From an uncultured Bacteroidia bacterium (GTDB lineage: Bacteria; Bacteroidota; Bacteroidia; Bacteroidales; UBA932), in NCBI GenBank assembly GCA_902778855.1, contig CACYZM010000026.1, forward strand, positions 1 to 41,483: DNA of 41,483 nucleotides. Reading direction: 5' to 3'. Position 1 is the stretch's first letter; every line of letters starts with the position of its first letter. Positions 25,012 to 32,606 of this stretch are shown here, piece by piece. The position numbers and the translations under genes were made by a program. The notes beneath the pieces were generated by a model. It saw nothing but the letters and a program-made list of their open reading frames with translations. It was not told the DNA's origin and made no database searches.

Positions 25012-25491
25012 ATGAGACTTGCACTTGAACATTTCAACTCCCTTATCTCCCTCGTCAACCATTTCAACAATGATAAGCGTTGCCGTGACTTCATCACCGA
25101 GCAGCGTTGGGGCAAGGTGGTAGTGTGCCCGTTCTGCGGATGCACCCATATCTATGAGTGCGGCAACGGTGACAATCAGTTCAAGTGTGCCCATTGCCAC
25201 AAGCGTTTCTCCTGCCTTGTGGGAACCATCTTTGAGAACACCAAACTTCCGTTGCAGAAGTGGTTTATGGCTATGTATCTTATCAGCAGCCACAAGAAGG
25301 GCATATCCTCCCGTCAGTTGAGCCGTGACATTGATGTGACGCAGAAAACCGCGTGGTTCATCCTCCATAAGATTCGCACTCTCTTCACGCAGGAAGATGT
25401 GGTTCTTGATGGTGTGGTGGAGTGCGACGAAATGTATCTTGTTGCAGGTACGAGTATTCTTGCTAAATCACCAACACTCCTTAAATATTGA
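25012..25491 (+). pseudogene. IS1595-family transposase, 3'-truncated
   Basis: The 159-aa frame starts correctly (MRLALEHFNSLISLVNHFNN). It contains the zinc ribbon C39-P-F-C42...C59-A-H-C62, then KRFSCLVGTIFENTKLPLQK and SSHKKGISSRQLSRDIDVTQ, all typical of IS1595 transposases of Bacteroidota. The first catalytic Asp region follows (GVVECDEMYL). After ~25440 the sequence no longer matches: the rest of the DDE domain (about half the usual ~300 aa) is missing and the tail VAGTSILAKSPTLLKY is chance sequence. No right end is visible. Confidence 0.85.
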
Positions 25492-26045
25492 GAGACATTT
25501 AGATGATTGTGTTTTCGGTTTAGAATTTCGTGGTTTCCGCCCCTTTTCACCATATCGGTGGCGTAATCGTCAGGATTCTCTTGCAAAACATTATGAATGA
25601 AATAAATCGTTTCCCCGCAACCATCTTGGCTTGTAGGGCTAGTGTGCTGAATCCAATAATCTTCGTTGTCACAAAAACACCACCCAACCATTCCAAGCGT
25701 ATGTGCCTCTTCAAACGATGTCGGCATATTGATAGTTACATCTTCATCTTCGGCAACAAGCGTAGATAGCCATACCTGCTTTACATCTTCTGTTTTATAT
25801 GTTGTTGAGCGAAATATGCCCTTCTCGTTTTCTTTGTATAAGACTGTGTAATCCTTTCCTTCCAAGGACTTATCCCTTAGCCAATCTTCTATTTCGTATC
25901 TCTGCCAAAAAATTGATTGAAGGGTTTGCTCATCAACACCTTCTTCGTATAGTTCAACTATTATGTCTATGAAGTGCTTATCATCTGTCTTATCAAGGTA
26001 AAGCAGACGCTCTTTTAGACTCGTTATCTTACTATTCGCATTCAT
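25314..26045 (-). CDS. Hypothetical protein, C-terminus replaced by antisense IS1595 sequence
   Basis: The frame starts at ATG 26045 (MNANSKITSLKERLLYLDKT) and encodes an acidic, helical protein of unknown family (YEEGVDEQTLQSIFWQRYEI, GWCFCDNEDYWIQHT). Down to about 25450 it reads as genuine sequence of ~195 residues. The last ~45 residues (TTPSRTTSSCVKRVRILWRM...) are the reverse complement of the transposase gene and cannot be native. A deletion or insertion joined the two truncated genes tail to tail. AT-rich composition. It may still be expressed as a fusion, or be dead. Confidence 0.5.
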   Translation of the reverse strand: MNANSKITSLKERLLYLDKTDDKHFIDIIVELYEEGVDEQTLQSIFWQRYEIEDWLRDKSLEGKDYTVLYKENEKGIFRSTTYKTEDVKQVWLSTLVAEDEDVTINMPTSFEEAHTLGMVGWCFCDNEDYWIQHTSPTSQDGCGETIYFIHNVLQENPDDYATDMVKRGGNHEILNRKHNHLNVSQYLRSVGDLARILVPATRYISSHSTTPSRTTSSCVKRVRILWRMNHAVFCVTSMSRLN

Positions 26046-26081
26046 TCAGATATAAATAGTCAAATACCTGAAATTCTTGAC

Positions 26082-26089
26082 TATATTTG
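26082..26089 (+). promoter_or_regulatory. -7 element (TATATTTG)
   Basis: TATATTTG, 14 bp upstream of ATG 26104. It supports that ATG over the longer frame from 26077. Confidence 0.55.
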
Positions 26090-26103
26090 CAAAAAATACA
26101 GAT

Positions 26104-26478
26104 ATGGGTAAGTTTACTTTCATAAAGAACACGGATGACATTGAAACCTCTGATTATTTGAAGGAATTTGCCGTCCCGTCACCTGACAAAGACTATATCT
26201 TGGTTATGAAATACTATAGATATAGACAATTATCAGAAGGTGATTATCAAACAAGGGTTTTTCCAAACTTCTATTCCGAACTCTTTTTATACATTAGGAA
26301 AAAAGACGAGAATACTTTTTCTGTTTTCAAATACCTTGGGAATGTATGGGTTCATCGTCATATTGAAAACAGTATTCTGTATGATGACATTATGAATCTT
26401 GCAGAAGTTTCTACCGATGTTCAAAACGAATGGAGTTATTTGGTAGGCTTCGTAAAACAAGAAAACGCACCCGAATAG
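26104..26478 (+). CDS. Small hypothetical protein
   Basis: 124 aa from ATG 26104 (MGKFTFIKNTDDIETSDYLK), acidic and aromatic-rich, without signal peptide or membrane helix (YILVMKYYRYRQLSEGDYQ, FSVFKYLGNVWVHRHIEN). I do not recognise it. It is AT-rich like the divergent gene at 25314-26045, with which it shares a 58-bp intergenic region; the pair may have arrived together. Confidence 0.6.
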   Translation: MGKFTFIKNTDDIETSDYLKEFAVPSPDKDYILVMKYYRYRQLSEGDYQTRVFPNFYSELFLYIRKKDENTFSVFKYLGNVWVHRHIENSILYDDIMNLAEVSTDVQNEWSYLVGFVKQENAPE

Positions 26479-26538
26479 AATGCGTTTCTTCATTTAGTGC
26501 AAACTAGTATATCGTTCCCTAAAAAATCAAATCATATC

Positions 26539-27342
26539 ATGAGAAAACAGTTTTTCTATTTTGCGACAATCGTGGCCTTTGCGCTGACCGGGTGCGGCGG
26601 ATGCTCGGATTTTTCGGCGATGTTTGAGGGCAAACCGGTTACGAAAGATTTCGAAGTGGCCGGGGATTATACCAGCCTCGAGGTCTCCCACGCGTTCGAT
26701 GTGACCGTGAGCGACGCGGTCGACAAAGTGCAGGTCACTGCGGGCGAAAAGATCATGCCGAATGTCCAGGTCGAGTTGGTGGGAAATACGCTCCGGATCT
26801 ATCTCGAACCGCAGAAACCCACGCTTCACGCTTCGATGAAAGTACTCCTTCCCTATAATGCCGCACTGACGGACATCGATTTTTCGGGTGCTTCGGATTT
26901 CCATTCCAGATTCGGTCTGGAAGGCGCGAAAGTAACCGTGTCGCTCTCCGGCGCCTCCGACTGCGAATGTGACATCCGTGCGGAAGAAATCGAAATCAGC
27001 GGCTCCGGCGCTGCCGACTATGAGGGCAAAGTGACGGCCGCTTGCCTCAAACTCGATATGAGCGGCGATTCCGACGCCGAGATCAAAGGCGAAGTCGGCA
27101 AGCTCATCCTCGATCTGTCCGGCGCCAGCGACCTCGAAAGCCCCGTCGTCAACAAGCGCTACGGCCTGGTCTGCAATAGCTGCGAAGGATCCCTGAGCGG
27201 TGCCAGCGACGCCTACCTCCACTGCGACGGCACCATCAGCCTCAGCCTCTCCGGCTCCAGCGACCTCTACTACACCGGCGACGCCACCACCAGCACCTGC
27301 TCCACCTCCGGCGGCTCAAGCATCAAACACGAGAGGCTGTAG
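26539..27342 (+). CDS. GIN-domain (DUF2807) lipoprotein
   Basis: 267 aa from ATG 26539. The lipobox is ALTGC (C18). The remainder is the DUF2807 'putative auto-transporter adhesin, head GIN' domain: KDFEVAGDYTSLEVSHAFDV at the start, then seven spaced turns of the form SGASD (DFSGASDFHS, SLSGASDCEC, SGSGAADYEG, DMSGDSDAEI, DLSGASDLES, SLSGASDAYL, SLSGSSDLYY). This fits a right-handed beta-helix. Such lipoproteins sit in the Bacteroidota envelope; the partner is unknown. GC content returns to that of the core genes here. Confidence 0.9.
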   Translation: MRKQFFYFATIVAFALTGCGGCSDFSAMFEGKPVTKDFEVAGDYTSLEVSHAFDVTVSDAVDKVQVTAGEKIMPNVQVELVGNTLRIYLEPQKPTLHASMKVLLPYNAALTDIDFSGASDFHSRFGLEGAKVTVSLSGASDCECDIRAEEIEISGSGAADYEGKVTAACLKLDMSGDSDAEIKGEVGKLILDLSGASDLESPVVNKRYGLVCNSCEGSLSGASDAYLHCDGTISLSLSGSSDLYYTGDATTSTCSTSGGSSIKHERL

Positions 27343-27438
27343 CTACTACGCTGGCAGCCCATTCAGTGGCGCAACCAGCGGATCCGCCAGCGTGTCTTCA
27401 ATTTACCAACGCCAGAAACGATAGACCCGTTGCTGGAC

Positions 27439-27472
27439 GAATACACCCCCCGCTACAGCAGGGGGTGTATTC
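27439..27472. repeat. Hairpin repeat family C, copy C1
   Basis: GAATACACCCCC (27439-27450) pairs perfectly with GGGGGTGTATTC (27461-27472). The right half, from CTACAGC to the end of the stem, is shared exactly with the copy at 32489-32508. It may act as a terminator for the GIN lipoprotein, but no T run follows. The rest of 27343-27622 shows no gene. Confidence 0.55.
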
Positions 27473-27584
27473 AATTAAGTTTCAGCAAACGCCGGTTATC
27501 GATCATTAACTCCAAAATTGCTTTTTCGTCGGTTCGCTATGGAATGTTTTGCGTTCCTTTGCAAGCATTGAAGAACCGTTATTA

Positions 27585-27616
27585 TTTGGAAATTGTTTAC
27601 TAATTAGTTAACTTTG
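27585..27616 (+). promoter_or_regulatory. Promoter of the toxin-antitoxin pair (TTTG -20 bp- TAACTTTG)
   Basis: TTTG (27585-27588) and TAACTTTG (27609-27616) are 20 bp apart. The start point would fall at or near ATG 27623, giving an almost leaderless toxin message. Confidence 0.65.
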
Positions 27617-27622
27617 TGCTGA

Positions 27623-27985
27623 ATGAAGAAGGAATTCGTGAGACAGGTGGTCGTATTTGAGAATCACTTTAAGGAATTTAGAAAAACGCTGAACAGGGAA
27701 ACGCTCAAGAAACTATATCAGGTGCTAACCTTGATTATGATGGTGGAAGAAGTTCCAGCTCAGTTTCTGAGAGCCATCGTGGGAAGAAAAGGACTCTTTG
27801 AGATACGAGTAGAAAACGGAAACAACATCTATCGGGTATTCTGCTGCTTTGATGAAGACAAACTTGTAATCCTGTTCAATGGTTTCCAAAAGAAGACGCA
27901 AAAGACACCCGCGGAGCAATTGGATAAAGCAGAAGCACTGATGAAGAAGTATTATGACCAGAAAAGCAACCGAACCAATGGATAA
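27623..27985 (+). CDS. higB: HigB/RelE-superfamily toxin (Gp49-like)
   Basis: 120 aa. The sequence FENHFKEFRKTLNRETLKKL, then PAQFLRAIVGRKGLFEIRVE and NNIYRVFCCFDEDKLVILFN, then GFQKKTQKTPAEQLDKAEAL, matches the phage-derived Gp49-like/HigB group of type II toxins, which cleave ribosome-bound mRNA. The basic pair and the 'FQKKTQKTP' box are intact, so it is probably functional. Toxin precedes antitoxin, as in higBA, with an 8-nt overlap. Confidence 0.9.
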   Translation: MKKEFVRQVVVFENHFKEFRKTLNRETLKKLYQVLTLIMMVEEVPAQFLRAIVGRKGLFEIRVENGNNIYRVFCCFDEDKLVILFNGFQKKTQKTPAEQLDKAEALMKKYYDQKSNRTNG

Positions 27986-28286
27986 GAAAGACCTCAAAAA
28001 GATGAATCTGACCCCTATCGAAGACCTCATCGAAGAGGACTTCGGGGCCGTGGGGACACCGGAACGTGACCAGTTCGAGATGGAGTGTGATGTCTTCGTG
28101 ATCGGAGAGCAGCTAAAGGACGAGCGCCTTAAAGCCGGTCTCACGCAGGAACAGCTGGCAGAGAAGATCGGCACCAAGAAGAGTTTCATTTCCAGAGTGG
28201 AAAGAGGCCATGCCGACATTCAGCTCTCCACCCTCGTCAAGCTATTTCGAGGGCTAGGCCGTCAGGTAAGCATTCGGGTTCTTTAA
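27978..28286 (+). CDS. higA: HigA-like XRE-family antitoxin
   Basis: 102 aa from ATG 27978 (MDKKDLKKMN); ATG 27954 is an alternative that would overlap the toxin more. The N-terminal toxin-contact region (TPERDQFEMECDVFVIGEQL) is followed by a Cro/C1 helix-turn-helix: LKDERLKAGLTQEQLAEKIG, TKKSFISRVERGHADIQLST. It neutralises the upstream toxin and should repress the shared promoter. The following ~30 bp to the convergent DUF4434 gene hold nothing notable. Confidence 0.9.
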   Translation: MDKKDLKKMNLTPIEDLIEEDFGAVGTPERDQFEMECDVFVIGEQLKDERLKAGLTQEQLAEKIGTKKSFISRVERGHADIQLSTLVKLFRGLGRQVSIRVL

Positions 28287-28318
28287 TCCGATGCCAGCGA
28301 AGAAAGGCTGTAGCCGCC

Positions 28319-29437
28319 TCACATTCCGAAATACTCCCGATAGCGCGCATACAGATGTCCGGCCTGGAGGTAGGCGGACTGGGGGCTCATGAAGTGGGAG
28401 AATTCGAAGGTGATGGCTTTGTCGTAGCCGCAGCGGGCGGCGGCTTCGAGTTTGAGACGGAGTTTGTCGAATTTGATGGGGAGGAAGCGGATGGGCATGT
28501 CGCGGTCGAAGGTCTCGGCGTTGGTCCAGCACTGCATCCCGTAGCGGTCCGCCAGCTTTTTGTTGACGGAGAAAAAGGCGTCCAGTTCGTCATAGTCGAT
28601 GTGGCCGTCCTGGAAGGCGCAGGCGTCCACGTATTCGTGGATGCCGTCGAAGATCTCGTTCCACTCGCGTTCGTGCTGCTCCACCGACACGGCCTGCGCC
28701 CGGGTCAGGGAGCCGCTCGCGGCATCGACGGCTTTCTTGCCGTCGATCCACGGCGAGATGAACGTGGGCAGGCCGCCCGACACCTCCTTGCACTGCCGCC
28801 CCATCGTGCGGAAGCTCTCGATGGCGCCACGCGTGGCGCGGGAGATCTCTCCGGAGATGTACCAGCCGCCAAAGCTCTCGTACTTGCTGCCGTATCGCTC
28901 CCACACCTCGTCGATCACGAATTTGTTCGCCTCCACCTCATAGCTCATGTCGCCGGTGTCCCAGTAGCGGCCGGAGTCATAGAGGCCCAGCATGAACTTC
29001 ATCCCGTATTTCTGCGCCAGGCGGCAGAACATGTCGATCAGGTCGACCGACGGCAGATAGCATCCCTTCTTCAGGAGATACGGCGATGGATACGTGATGA
29101 ATTTCCGGTATCCGCAGCGGATGTCGATCATCGTGTCGATGCCGATCGCTTTCATATAGCGGAAATCCCGGTCCCACTCCCGCTCGCCCCAGTTCTGGTG
29201 CGGTATGTCGTGGGAAATCTCATCGAGGAACGTCCCCGTGATGGGGAGCGCCCTCCCCTTGCCCGGCTCGACGAGCAGCCGGCTCCTCACGGACGGATCC
29301 GCCTCAATGCCCCACCGGTCACCACCGTGCTCCGCCTCCGGCCTGACGCGCCGCTCCGGTCTGCACCCCGCCGCCACCAGCGGCGCGGCCGCCGCCGCCA
29401 ACGCACCTTTCTTCAGGAAATCTCTTCGGTTTGCCAT
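28319..29437 (-). CDS. Tat-exported DUF4434-type putative glycosidase-like protein
   Basis: 372 aa from ATG 29437. The twin-arginine signal NRRDFLKKGALAAAAAPLVAAGC ends in a possible lipobox Cys. The mature part matches DUF4434 (TIM-barrel related to glycoside hydrolases): ALPITGTFLDEISHDIPHQ, REWDRDFRYMKAIGIDTMI, KFMLGLYDSGRYW, FGGWYISGEISRAT and FEFSHFMSPQS. No reaction is established for DUF4434. Its promoter (TAAATTTG, 29467-29474) is divergent to the DUF418 gene. Confidence 0.85.
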   Translation of the reverse strand: MANRRDFLKKGALAAAAAPLVAAGCRPERRVRPEAEHGGDRWGIEADPSVRSRLLVEPGKGRALPITGTFLDEISHDIPHQNWGEREWDRDFRYMKAIGIDTMIDIRCGYRKFITYPSPYLLKKGCYLPSVDLIDMFCRLAQKYGMKFMLGLYDSGRYWDTGDMSYEVEANKFVIDEVWERYGSKYESFGGWYISGEISRATRGAIESFRTMGRQCKEVSGGLPTFISPWIDGKKAVDAASGSLTRAQAVSVEQHEREWNEIFDGIHEYVDACAFQDGHIDYDELDAFFSVNKKLADRYGMQCWTNAETFDRDMPIRFLPIKFDKLRLKLEAAARCGYDKAITFEFSHFMSPQSAYLQAGHLYARYREYFGM

Positions 29438-29466
29438 AAATCTCTTGGTTGTTCTGGAATCTGTAC

Positions 29467-29474
29467 CAAATTTA
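29467..29474 (-). promoter_or_regulatory. -7 element of the DUF4434 gene (TAAATTTG)
   Basis: The minus strand reads TAAATTTG, a full TAnnTTTG match, 29 bp before ATG 29437. Confidence 0.6.
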
Positions 29475-29508
29475 CTGAAATTAATCGTAACTTGCACTCC
29501 GTTGCACG

Positions 29509-30675
29509 ATGTACCAGTCTAAAGGCATAGCTAACAGCCGGATCGAGGTCGCGGACGCCCTGCGGGGATTGGCCGTGGCGGGGATCATTCTGTATCATTC
29601 GGTGGAGCATTTCAACGTGGGTTATCCCGATGCGGTCACGCACACGCTGCCGTGCGACGGGACGATGTTCAACTTGTGCACGGTGCTGTTTTCGGGCAAG
29701 ATGTACGGGATCTTCGCGCTGCTGTTCGGTCTGAGCTTTTTCATCATGCGCGACAACCAGGCGCAGAAGGGCAAGGATTTCTCCGCGCGGTTTTTCTGGC
29801 GGATGGTGCTGCTGCTCGGGTTCGGCATCCTCAATCTGGTATTCTACAACGGCGACATCCTGACTTTCTATGCCCTGTTGGGATTGCTGATGATTCCGGC
29901 GGGATATCTGAGCACGCCCGTCCTCTGGGCCGTTTCAATTTTCCTTCTTGCGCAACCGATCGAGATATACAGCCTGATCTCCGGCTGGAAGCCCGACCTC
30001 TCGGCGCTGGGCGGCTATTATCAGAAGATGGGACCCGCCCTGGAAGAAGGCAGCTTTTGGGAGGCGGCCGCGGCCAGCCTGCGCTACGGCTTCCGCTGCT
30101 CCTGGCTCTGGTTCCTGGCCCACGGCCGGATCACCCAGACCGTCGGCCTGTTCTTCCTCGGGATTCTCGTCGGCCGGCACCGGCTGTTGTACAACGAAGG
30201 GAAAAACCTGAAGACCTGGCGCGTCGTGCTGGCTTTCTCGCTGGCCGCGGTCGTGGCCGGCAGCGTGCTCGGCGCCGCCGAACACGGCAGCGTCCACTTC
30301 GGCCCGCTCGACGCCCTGCTCCACCCGCTCTACAATCTGGCCATCCTTCTGCTGATCGTCTCCGCCGTCGTCCTGCTCTGGTACGGCTTCGCCGGCTTCC
30401 GCCGCAGCCTCACCCACATCTGCTTCTTCGGCCGGATGTCGCTCACCAACTACCTGCTCTCCTCCCTGATTGGCACTTTCCTCTTCTACGGCTGGGGCCT
30501 CGGCCTCTACCGGGAACTCGGCGTCACCTGGTCCTTCCTCGTCGGCATCGCCATCGTCACCTTCCAAATCCTCCTCCTCCGCCTCTGGTCCCGCCACCAC
30601 CCCCGCGGCCCCCTGGAAACCCTCTGGCGAAAACTGACGTGGATTCAGATAAAGCCTCCGAAAGCCGAAAGATGA
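29509..30675 (+). CDS. DUF418 (YeiB-like) multi-pass membrane protein
   Basis: 388 aa with about ten membrane helices. The start RIEVADALRGLAVAGIILYH and SGKMYGIFALLFGLSFFIM, and the C-terminal FGRMSLTNYLLSSLIGTFLFYGWGLGLY, are hallmarks of DUF418/YeiB proteins, relatives of membrane acyltransferases with unknown substrate. The stop overlaps the next start as ATGA (30672-30675). TAACTTGC at ~29488 is a weak -7 candidate. Confidence 0.9.
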   Translation: MYQSKGIANSRIEVADALRGLAVAGIILYHSVEHFNVGYPDAVTHTLPCDGTMFNLCTVLFSGKMYGIFALLFGLSFFIMRDNQAQKGKDFSARFFWRMVLLLGFGILNLVFYNGDILTFYALLGLLMIPAGYLSTPVLWAVSIFLLAQPIEIYSLISGWKPDLSALGGYYQKMGPALEEGSFWEAAAASLRYGFRCSWLWFLAHGRITQTVGLFFLGILVGRHRLLYNEGKNLKTWRVVLAFSLAAVVAGSVLGAAEHGSVHFGPLDALLHPLYNLAILLLIVSAVVLLWYGFAGFRRSLTHICFFGRMSLTNYLLSSLIGTFLFYGWGLGLYRELGVTWSFLVGIAIVTFQILLLRLWSRHHPRGPLETLWRKLTWIQIKPPKAER

Positions 30676-31820
30676 AAGCCCGTTTCATTCTGACCCTCGC
30701 CTTTTTCCTGTTGACATTCGGTTATGTCGTCTGGCACTTATGGCGGATTACACCCGCAGGTTGGCCGGGGAAACTGGGCGTGGCCGGGCTTTTTGTGCTG
30801 TGGTTCTTGGCATTCGTGGCGGGAATTGGGTTCAGCGAGCGGTTTTCTTTGCGGACGGCAACCGTCCTGTATGAAGCGGGATCGCCGTGGCTGATCGCCT
30901 TCCTCTATCTGTTCCTGCTTTTCGTCGTCGCCGACGTTGCGTCGCTTTGCCATTTGATTCCCAAGACGCTGCTGAGAGACAGCGCGGCCGGCCTCGCTTT
31001 CGCCGCGGCGTTGGTCACCCTCCTTCTGGTGGTCGGGAACGCGCATTACAAGCACAAGTATCGAGAAGAGCTGACGATCGAGACGGAGAAGCCGCTGGCG
31101 CGGCCGCTGACAATCGTCCTGGCCAGCGACCTGCACATCGGCTATCACAACCGCCGGGCCGAATTGGCCCGCTGGGTCGATCTGATCAATGCCGAGCAGC
31201 CCGACCTGGTGCTATTCGGCGGCGACATCATCGACCGGAGCATCCGCGCGGTCGAAGAAGGCGGCTTCGCCCCCGAATTCCGGCGCATCGCCGCGCCGGC
31301 CTACGCCGTCCCGGGCAACCACGAATATTACAGCGACCTCGCCCGCGCCAAGCAATTCTACGCCGCTGCCGGCATCACGATGCTGCAGGACGAATGCCTT
31401 GACGTGGCCGAAATCCGCCTCATCGGCCGCGACGACCGAACGAACGCCAGCCGAAAGCCCCTGGCGGAGCTGGCGGAACTGGGGGATCTGGCAGATCTGG
31501 CAGAGCCGACGAAGCCGACAGAGCCGACAGAGCCAACGAAGCCGACGGAGCCCACAGCCTTCACCCTCCTCCTCGACCATCAGCCCTATCATCTCGAAGA
31601 AGCCGAAGAGGCCGGCATCGACTTCCAGTTCAGCGGCCACACCCACCGCGGCCAAATCTGGCCCGCGTCCTGGGTCACCGACGCCCTCTACGAAAAATCC
31701 TGGGGCCGCCACACCCGTGGCCAAACCCAATACTACATCTCCTCCGGCCTCGGCCTCTGGGGCCCCAAAGTCCGCCTCGGCTCCCGCTCAGAATATCTGG
31801 TCGTACATTTGGAGAATTAG
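30672..31820 (+). CDS. Membrane-anchored calcineurin-like metallophosphoesterase with an in-frame repeat insert
   Basis: 382 aa from ATG 30672, translationally coupled to the DUF418 gene. Four helices fill residues 1-125. The YaeI/YkuE-like phosphoesterase domain has D153-x-H155 (ASDLHIG), G184-D185 (LFGGDIID), G215-N-H-E218 and GHTH 322-325, so all metal ligands are present. YaeI-type enzymes remove the pyrophosphate from UDP-2,3-diacylglucosamine or act on related lipid substrates; which applies here is unknown. Residues ~263-295 are a low-complexity insert (ELGDLADLAEPTKPTEPTEP...) encoded by a degenerate tandem repeat between two domain strands. Confidence 0.9.
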   Translation: MKARFILTLAFFLLTFGYVVWHLWRITPAGWPGKLGVAGLFVLWFLAFVAGIGFSERFSLRTATVLYEAGSPWLIAFLYLFLLFVVADVASLCHLIPKTLLRDSAAGLAFAAALVTLLLVVGNAHYKHKYREELTIETEKPLARPLTIVLASDLHIGYHNRRAELARWVDLINAEQPDLVLFGGDIIDRSIRAVEEGGFAPEFRRIAAPAYAVPGNHEYYSDLARAKQFYAAAGITMLQDECLDVAEIRLIGRDDRTNASRKPLAELAELGDLADLAEPTKPTEPTEPTKPTEPTAFTLLLDHQPYHLEEAEEAGIDFQFSGHTHRGQIWPASWVTDALYEKSWGRHTRGQTQYYISSGLGLWGPKVRLGSRSEYLVVHLEN

Positions 31821-31838
31821 AATCTATTCGTACCTTTG
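31808..31838 (+). promoter_or_regulatory. Promoter of the candidate small RNA (TTTG -19 bp- TACCTTTG)
   Basis: TTTG (31808-31811) and TACCTTTG (31831-31838) are 19 bp apart, a textbook Bacteroidota promoter overlapping the 3' end of the phosphoesterase gene. No ORF follows, only the structured sequence and a terminator. Confidence 0.7.
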
Positions 31839-31844
31839 CATCAG

Positions 31845-31982
31845 GAAACAAACCGCGATCCGGATGAGGTAATTCGATCCGTGCGAAGTCCCCGCCCCGA
31901 GCCTCACCACCCACCTGGTAACCATCCGCCGCGTATTCCTGGGGCAGTTCTAAAGGATGACCGAGCTTGGTCATCCTTTTTT
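31845..31982 (+). ncRNA. Candidate structured small RNA (~135 nt)
   Basis: It is bounded by a strong promoter (31808-31838) and a strong terminator (31952-31982), with no ORF. A long-range stem closes most of it: CGCG 31854-31857 and CGGATG 31861-31866 pair with CATCCG 31923-31928 and CGCG 31930-31933, leaving small bulges; AGGT 31867-31870 can extend it with ACCT 31913-31916. The interior is GC-rich (GTCCCCGCCCCGAGCC). The rod-like shape could suit a 6S-type RNA, but I see no feature that proves this and assign no family. Confidence 0.5.
31952..31982 (+). terminator. Rho-independent terminator
   Basis: AAAGGATGACC (31952-31962) pairs perfectly with GGTCATCCTTT (31969-31979) around GAGCTT and is followed by T's. 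It ends the candidate small RNA. Confidence 0.85.
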
Positions 31983-32200
31983 ATTACTATGCCTCCAACG
32001 CAGTAATGCAGTATTGAACTTTCTCGTGGGTTCGACGTTTTACCCCTACCGTCATCCTTACAGTTCCAATACCCGGACAGTTATAGCTCATAATAAGCAT
32101 TTTTTCAAACGGTCTTTGATTGGCTCTCGCCTTAGTCCCGAATGGCAATCTCTTCCGGGGTATTTCCTTGAGGTATGTTGATAATCTCCGTCACGTTTTA

Positions 32201-32224
32201 ATCTTTGTCCACTATGACAAAGAT
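32201..32224. other. Perfect 9-bp inverted repeat containing promoter-like boxes
   Basis: ATCTTTGTC (32201-32209), a 6-nt loop, then GACAAAGAT (32216-32224). The minus strand reads TATCTTTG at 32218-32225. No good gene starts nearby. The region 31983-32271 otherwise shows no supported feature. Confidence 0.35.
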
Positions 32225-32271
32225 AATGTGCCAACTTCACTTCCCTCCGACAAAAAAGCAATTTATCTAGC

Positions 32272-32418
32272 CTTGATCCCATTTCCTGTCAGCGACGCGC
32301 ATGGTTTATCTGTCTCATGACCGTCGATGACAGAAATGTGGGGTTTGGGGCTATTTCCCGGCAGCGACGCGCATAAAGCGGCGCCGCCATTTGCTTCGCT
32401 GACGACCCAGCGCCGCAT
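32272..32418. repeat. Structured repeat family B, copy B2 (arm GTCAGCGACGCGCAT)
   Basis: Hairpin 1 pairs CTGTCAGCGACGCGCATG (32286-32303) with 32316-32333 (15 of 18 positions). Hairpin 2 uses nearly the same arm (GGCAGCGACGCGCAT, 32360-32374) and pairs with TCGCTGAC (32396-32403). Loop 1 (GGTTTATC), the spacer (ATGTGGGGTTTGGGGC...) and loop 2 (AAGCGGCGCC) match copy B1 at 24.7 kb, although the arms do not. GCGGCG in loop 2 can again pair downstream with CGCCGC (~32411-32416). Confidence 0.75.
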
Positions 32419-32474
32419 CTGTCAGAGTGTCCGCAAGGAGTACGTCTCAGAGGGGATTAATTCTCGGACTGGCT

Positions 32475-32508
32475 GAAGACACCACCCTCTACAGCAGGGG
32501 GTGTATTC
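32475..32508. repeat. Hairpin repeat family C, copy C2
   Basis: GAAGACACCACCCT (32475-32488) pairs imperfectly with AGGGGGTGTATTC (32496-32508). The segment from CTACAGC (32489) to the end is identical to copy C1 at 27.45 kb. The left half begins with GAAGACAC, a motif repeated at 32548, 32945 and 32973. Confidence 0.5.
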
Positions 32509-32539
32509 AGGGGAGCTTAGCAAGATATTGCCTGATTCG

Positions 32540-32565
32540 GGTCAGTTGAAGACACGCCGGCGGAA
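32540..32565. repeat. Direct repeat, left copy (GGTCAGTTGAAGACAC...)
   Basis: This 26-bp sequence recurs at 32937-32962 with three differences. The two copies bracket the 39-aa membrane peptide gene and repeat B3, so the ~400 bp between them may behave as one unit. Confidence 0.55.
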
Positions 32566-32606
32566 ATGGCAGAAAAATAAAAACCCGAAGGCAAAGCTCT
32601 TCCGAT

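Noticed and set aside
29652-30671. A long N-terminal extension of the metallophosphoesterase frame
   Set aside because: This part overlaps the DUF418 gene in another frame and reads as Arg/Pro-rich nonsense. ATG 30672 with the ATGA overlap and a membrane helix is the real start.
32088-32282. A 64-codon minus-strand ORF
   Set aside because: The promoter-like box at 32218-32225 lies inside it, no start follows at a suitable distance, and the translation has no coherent features.
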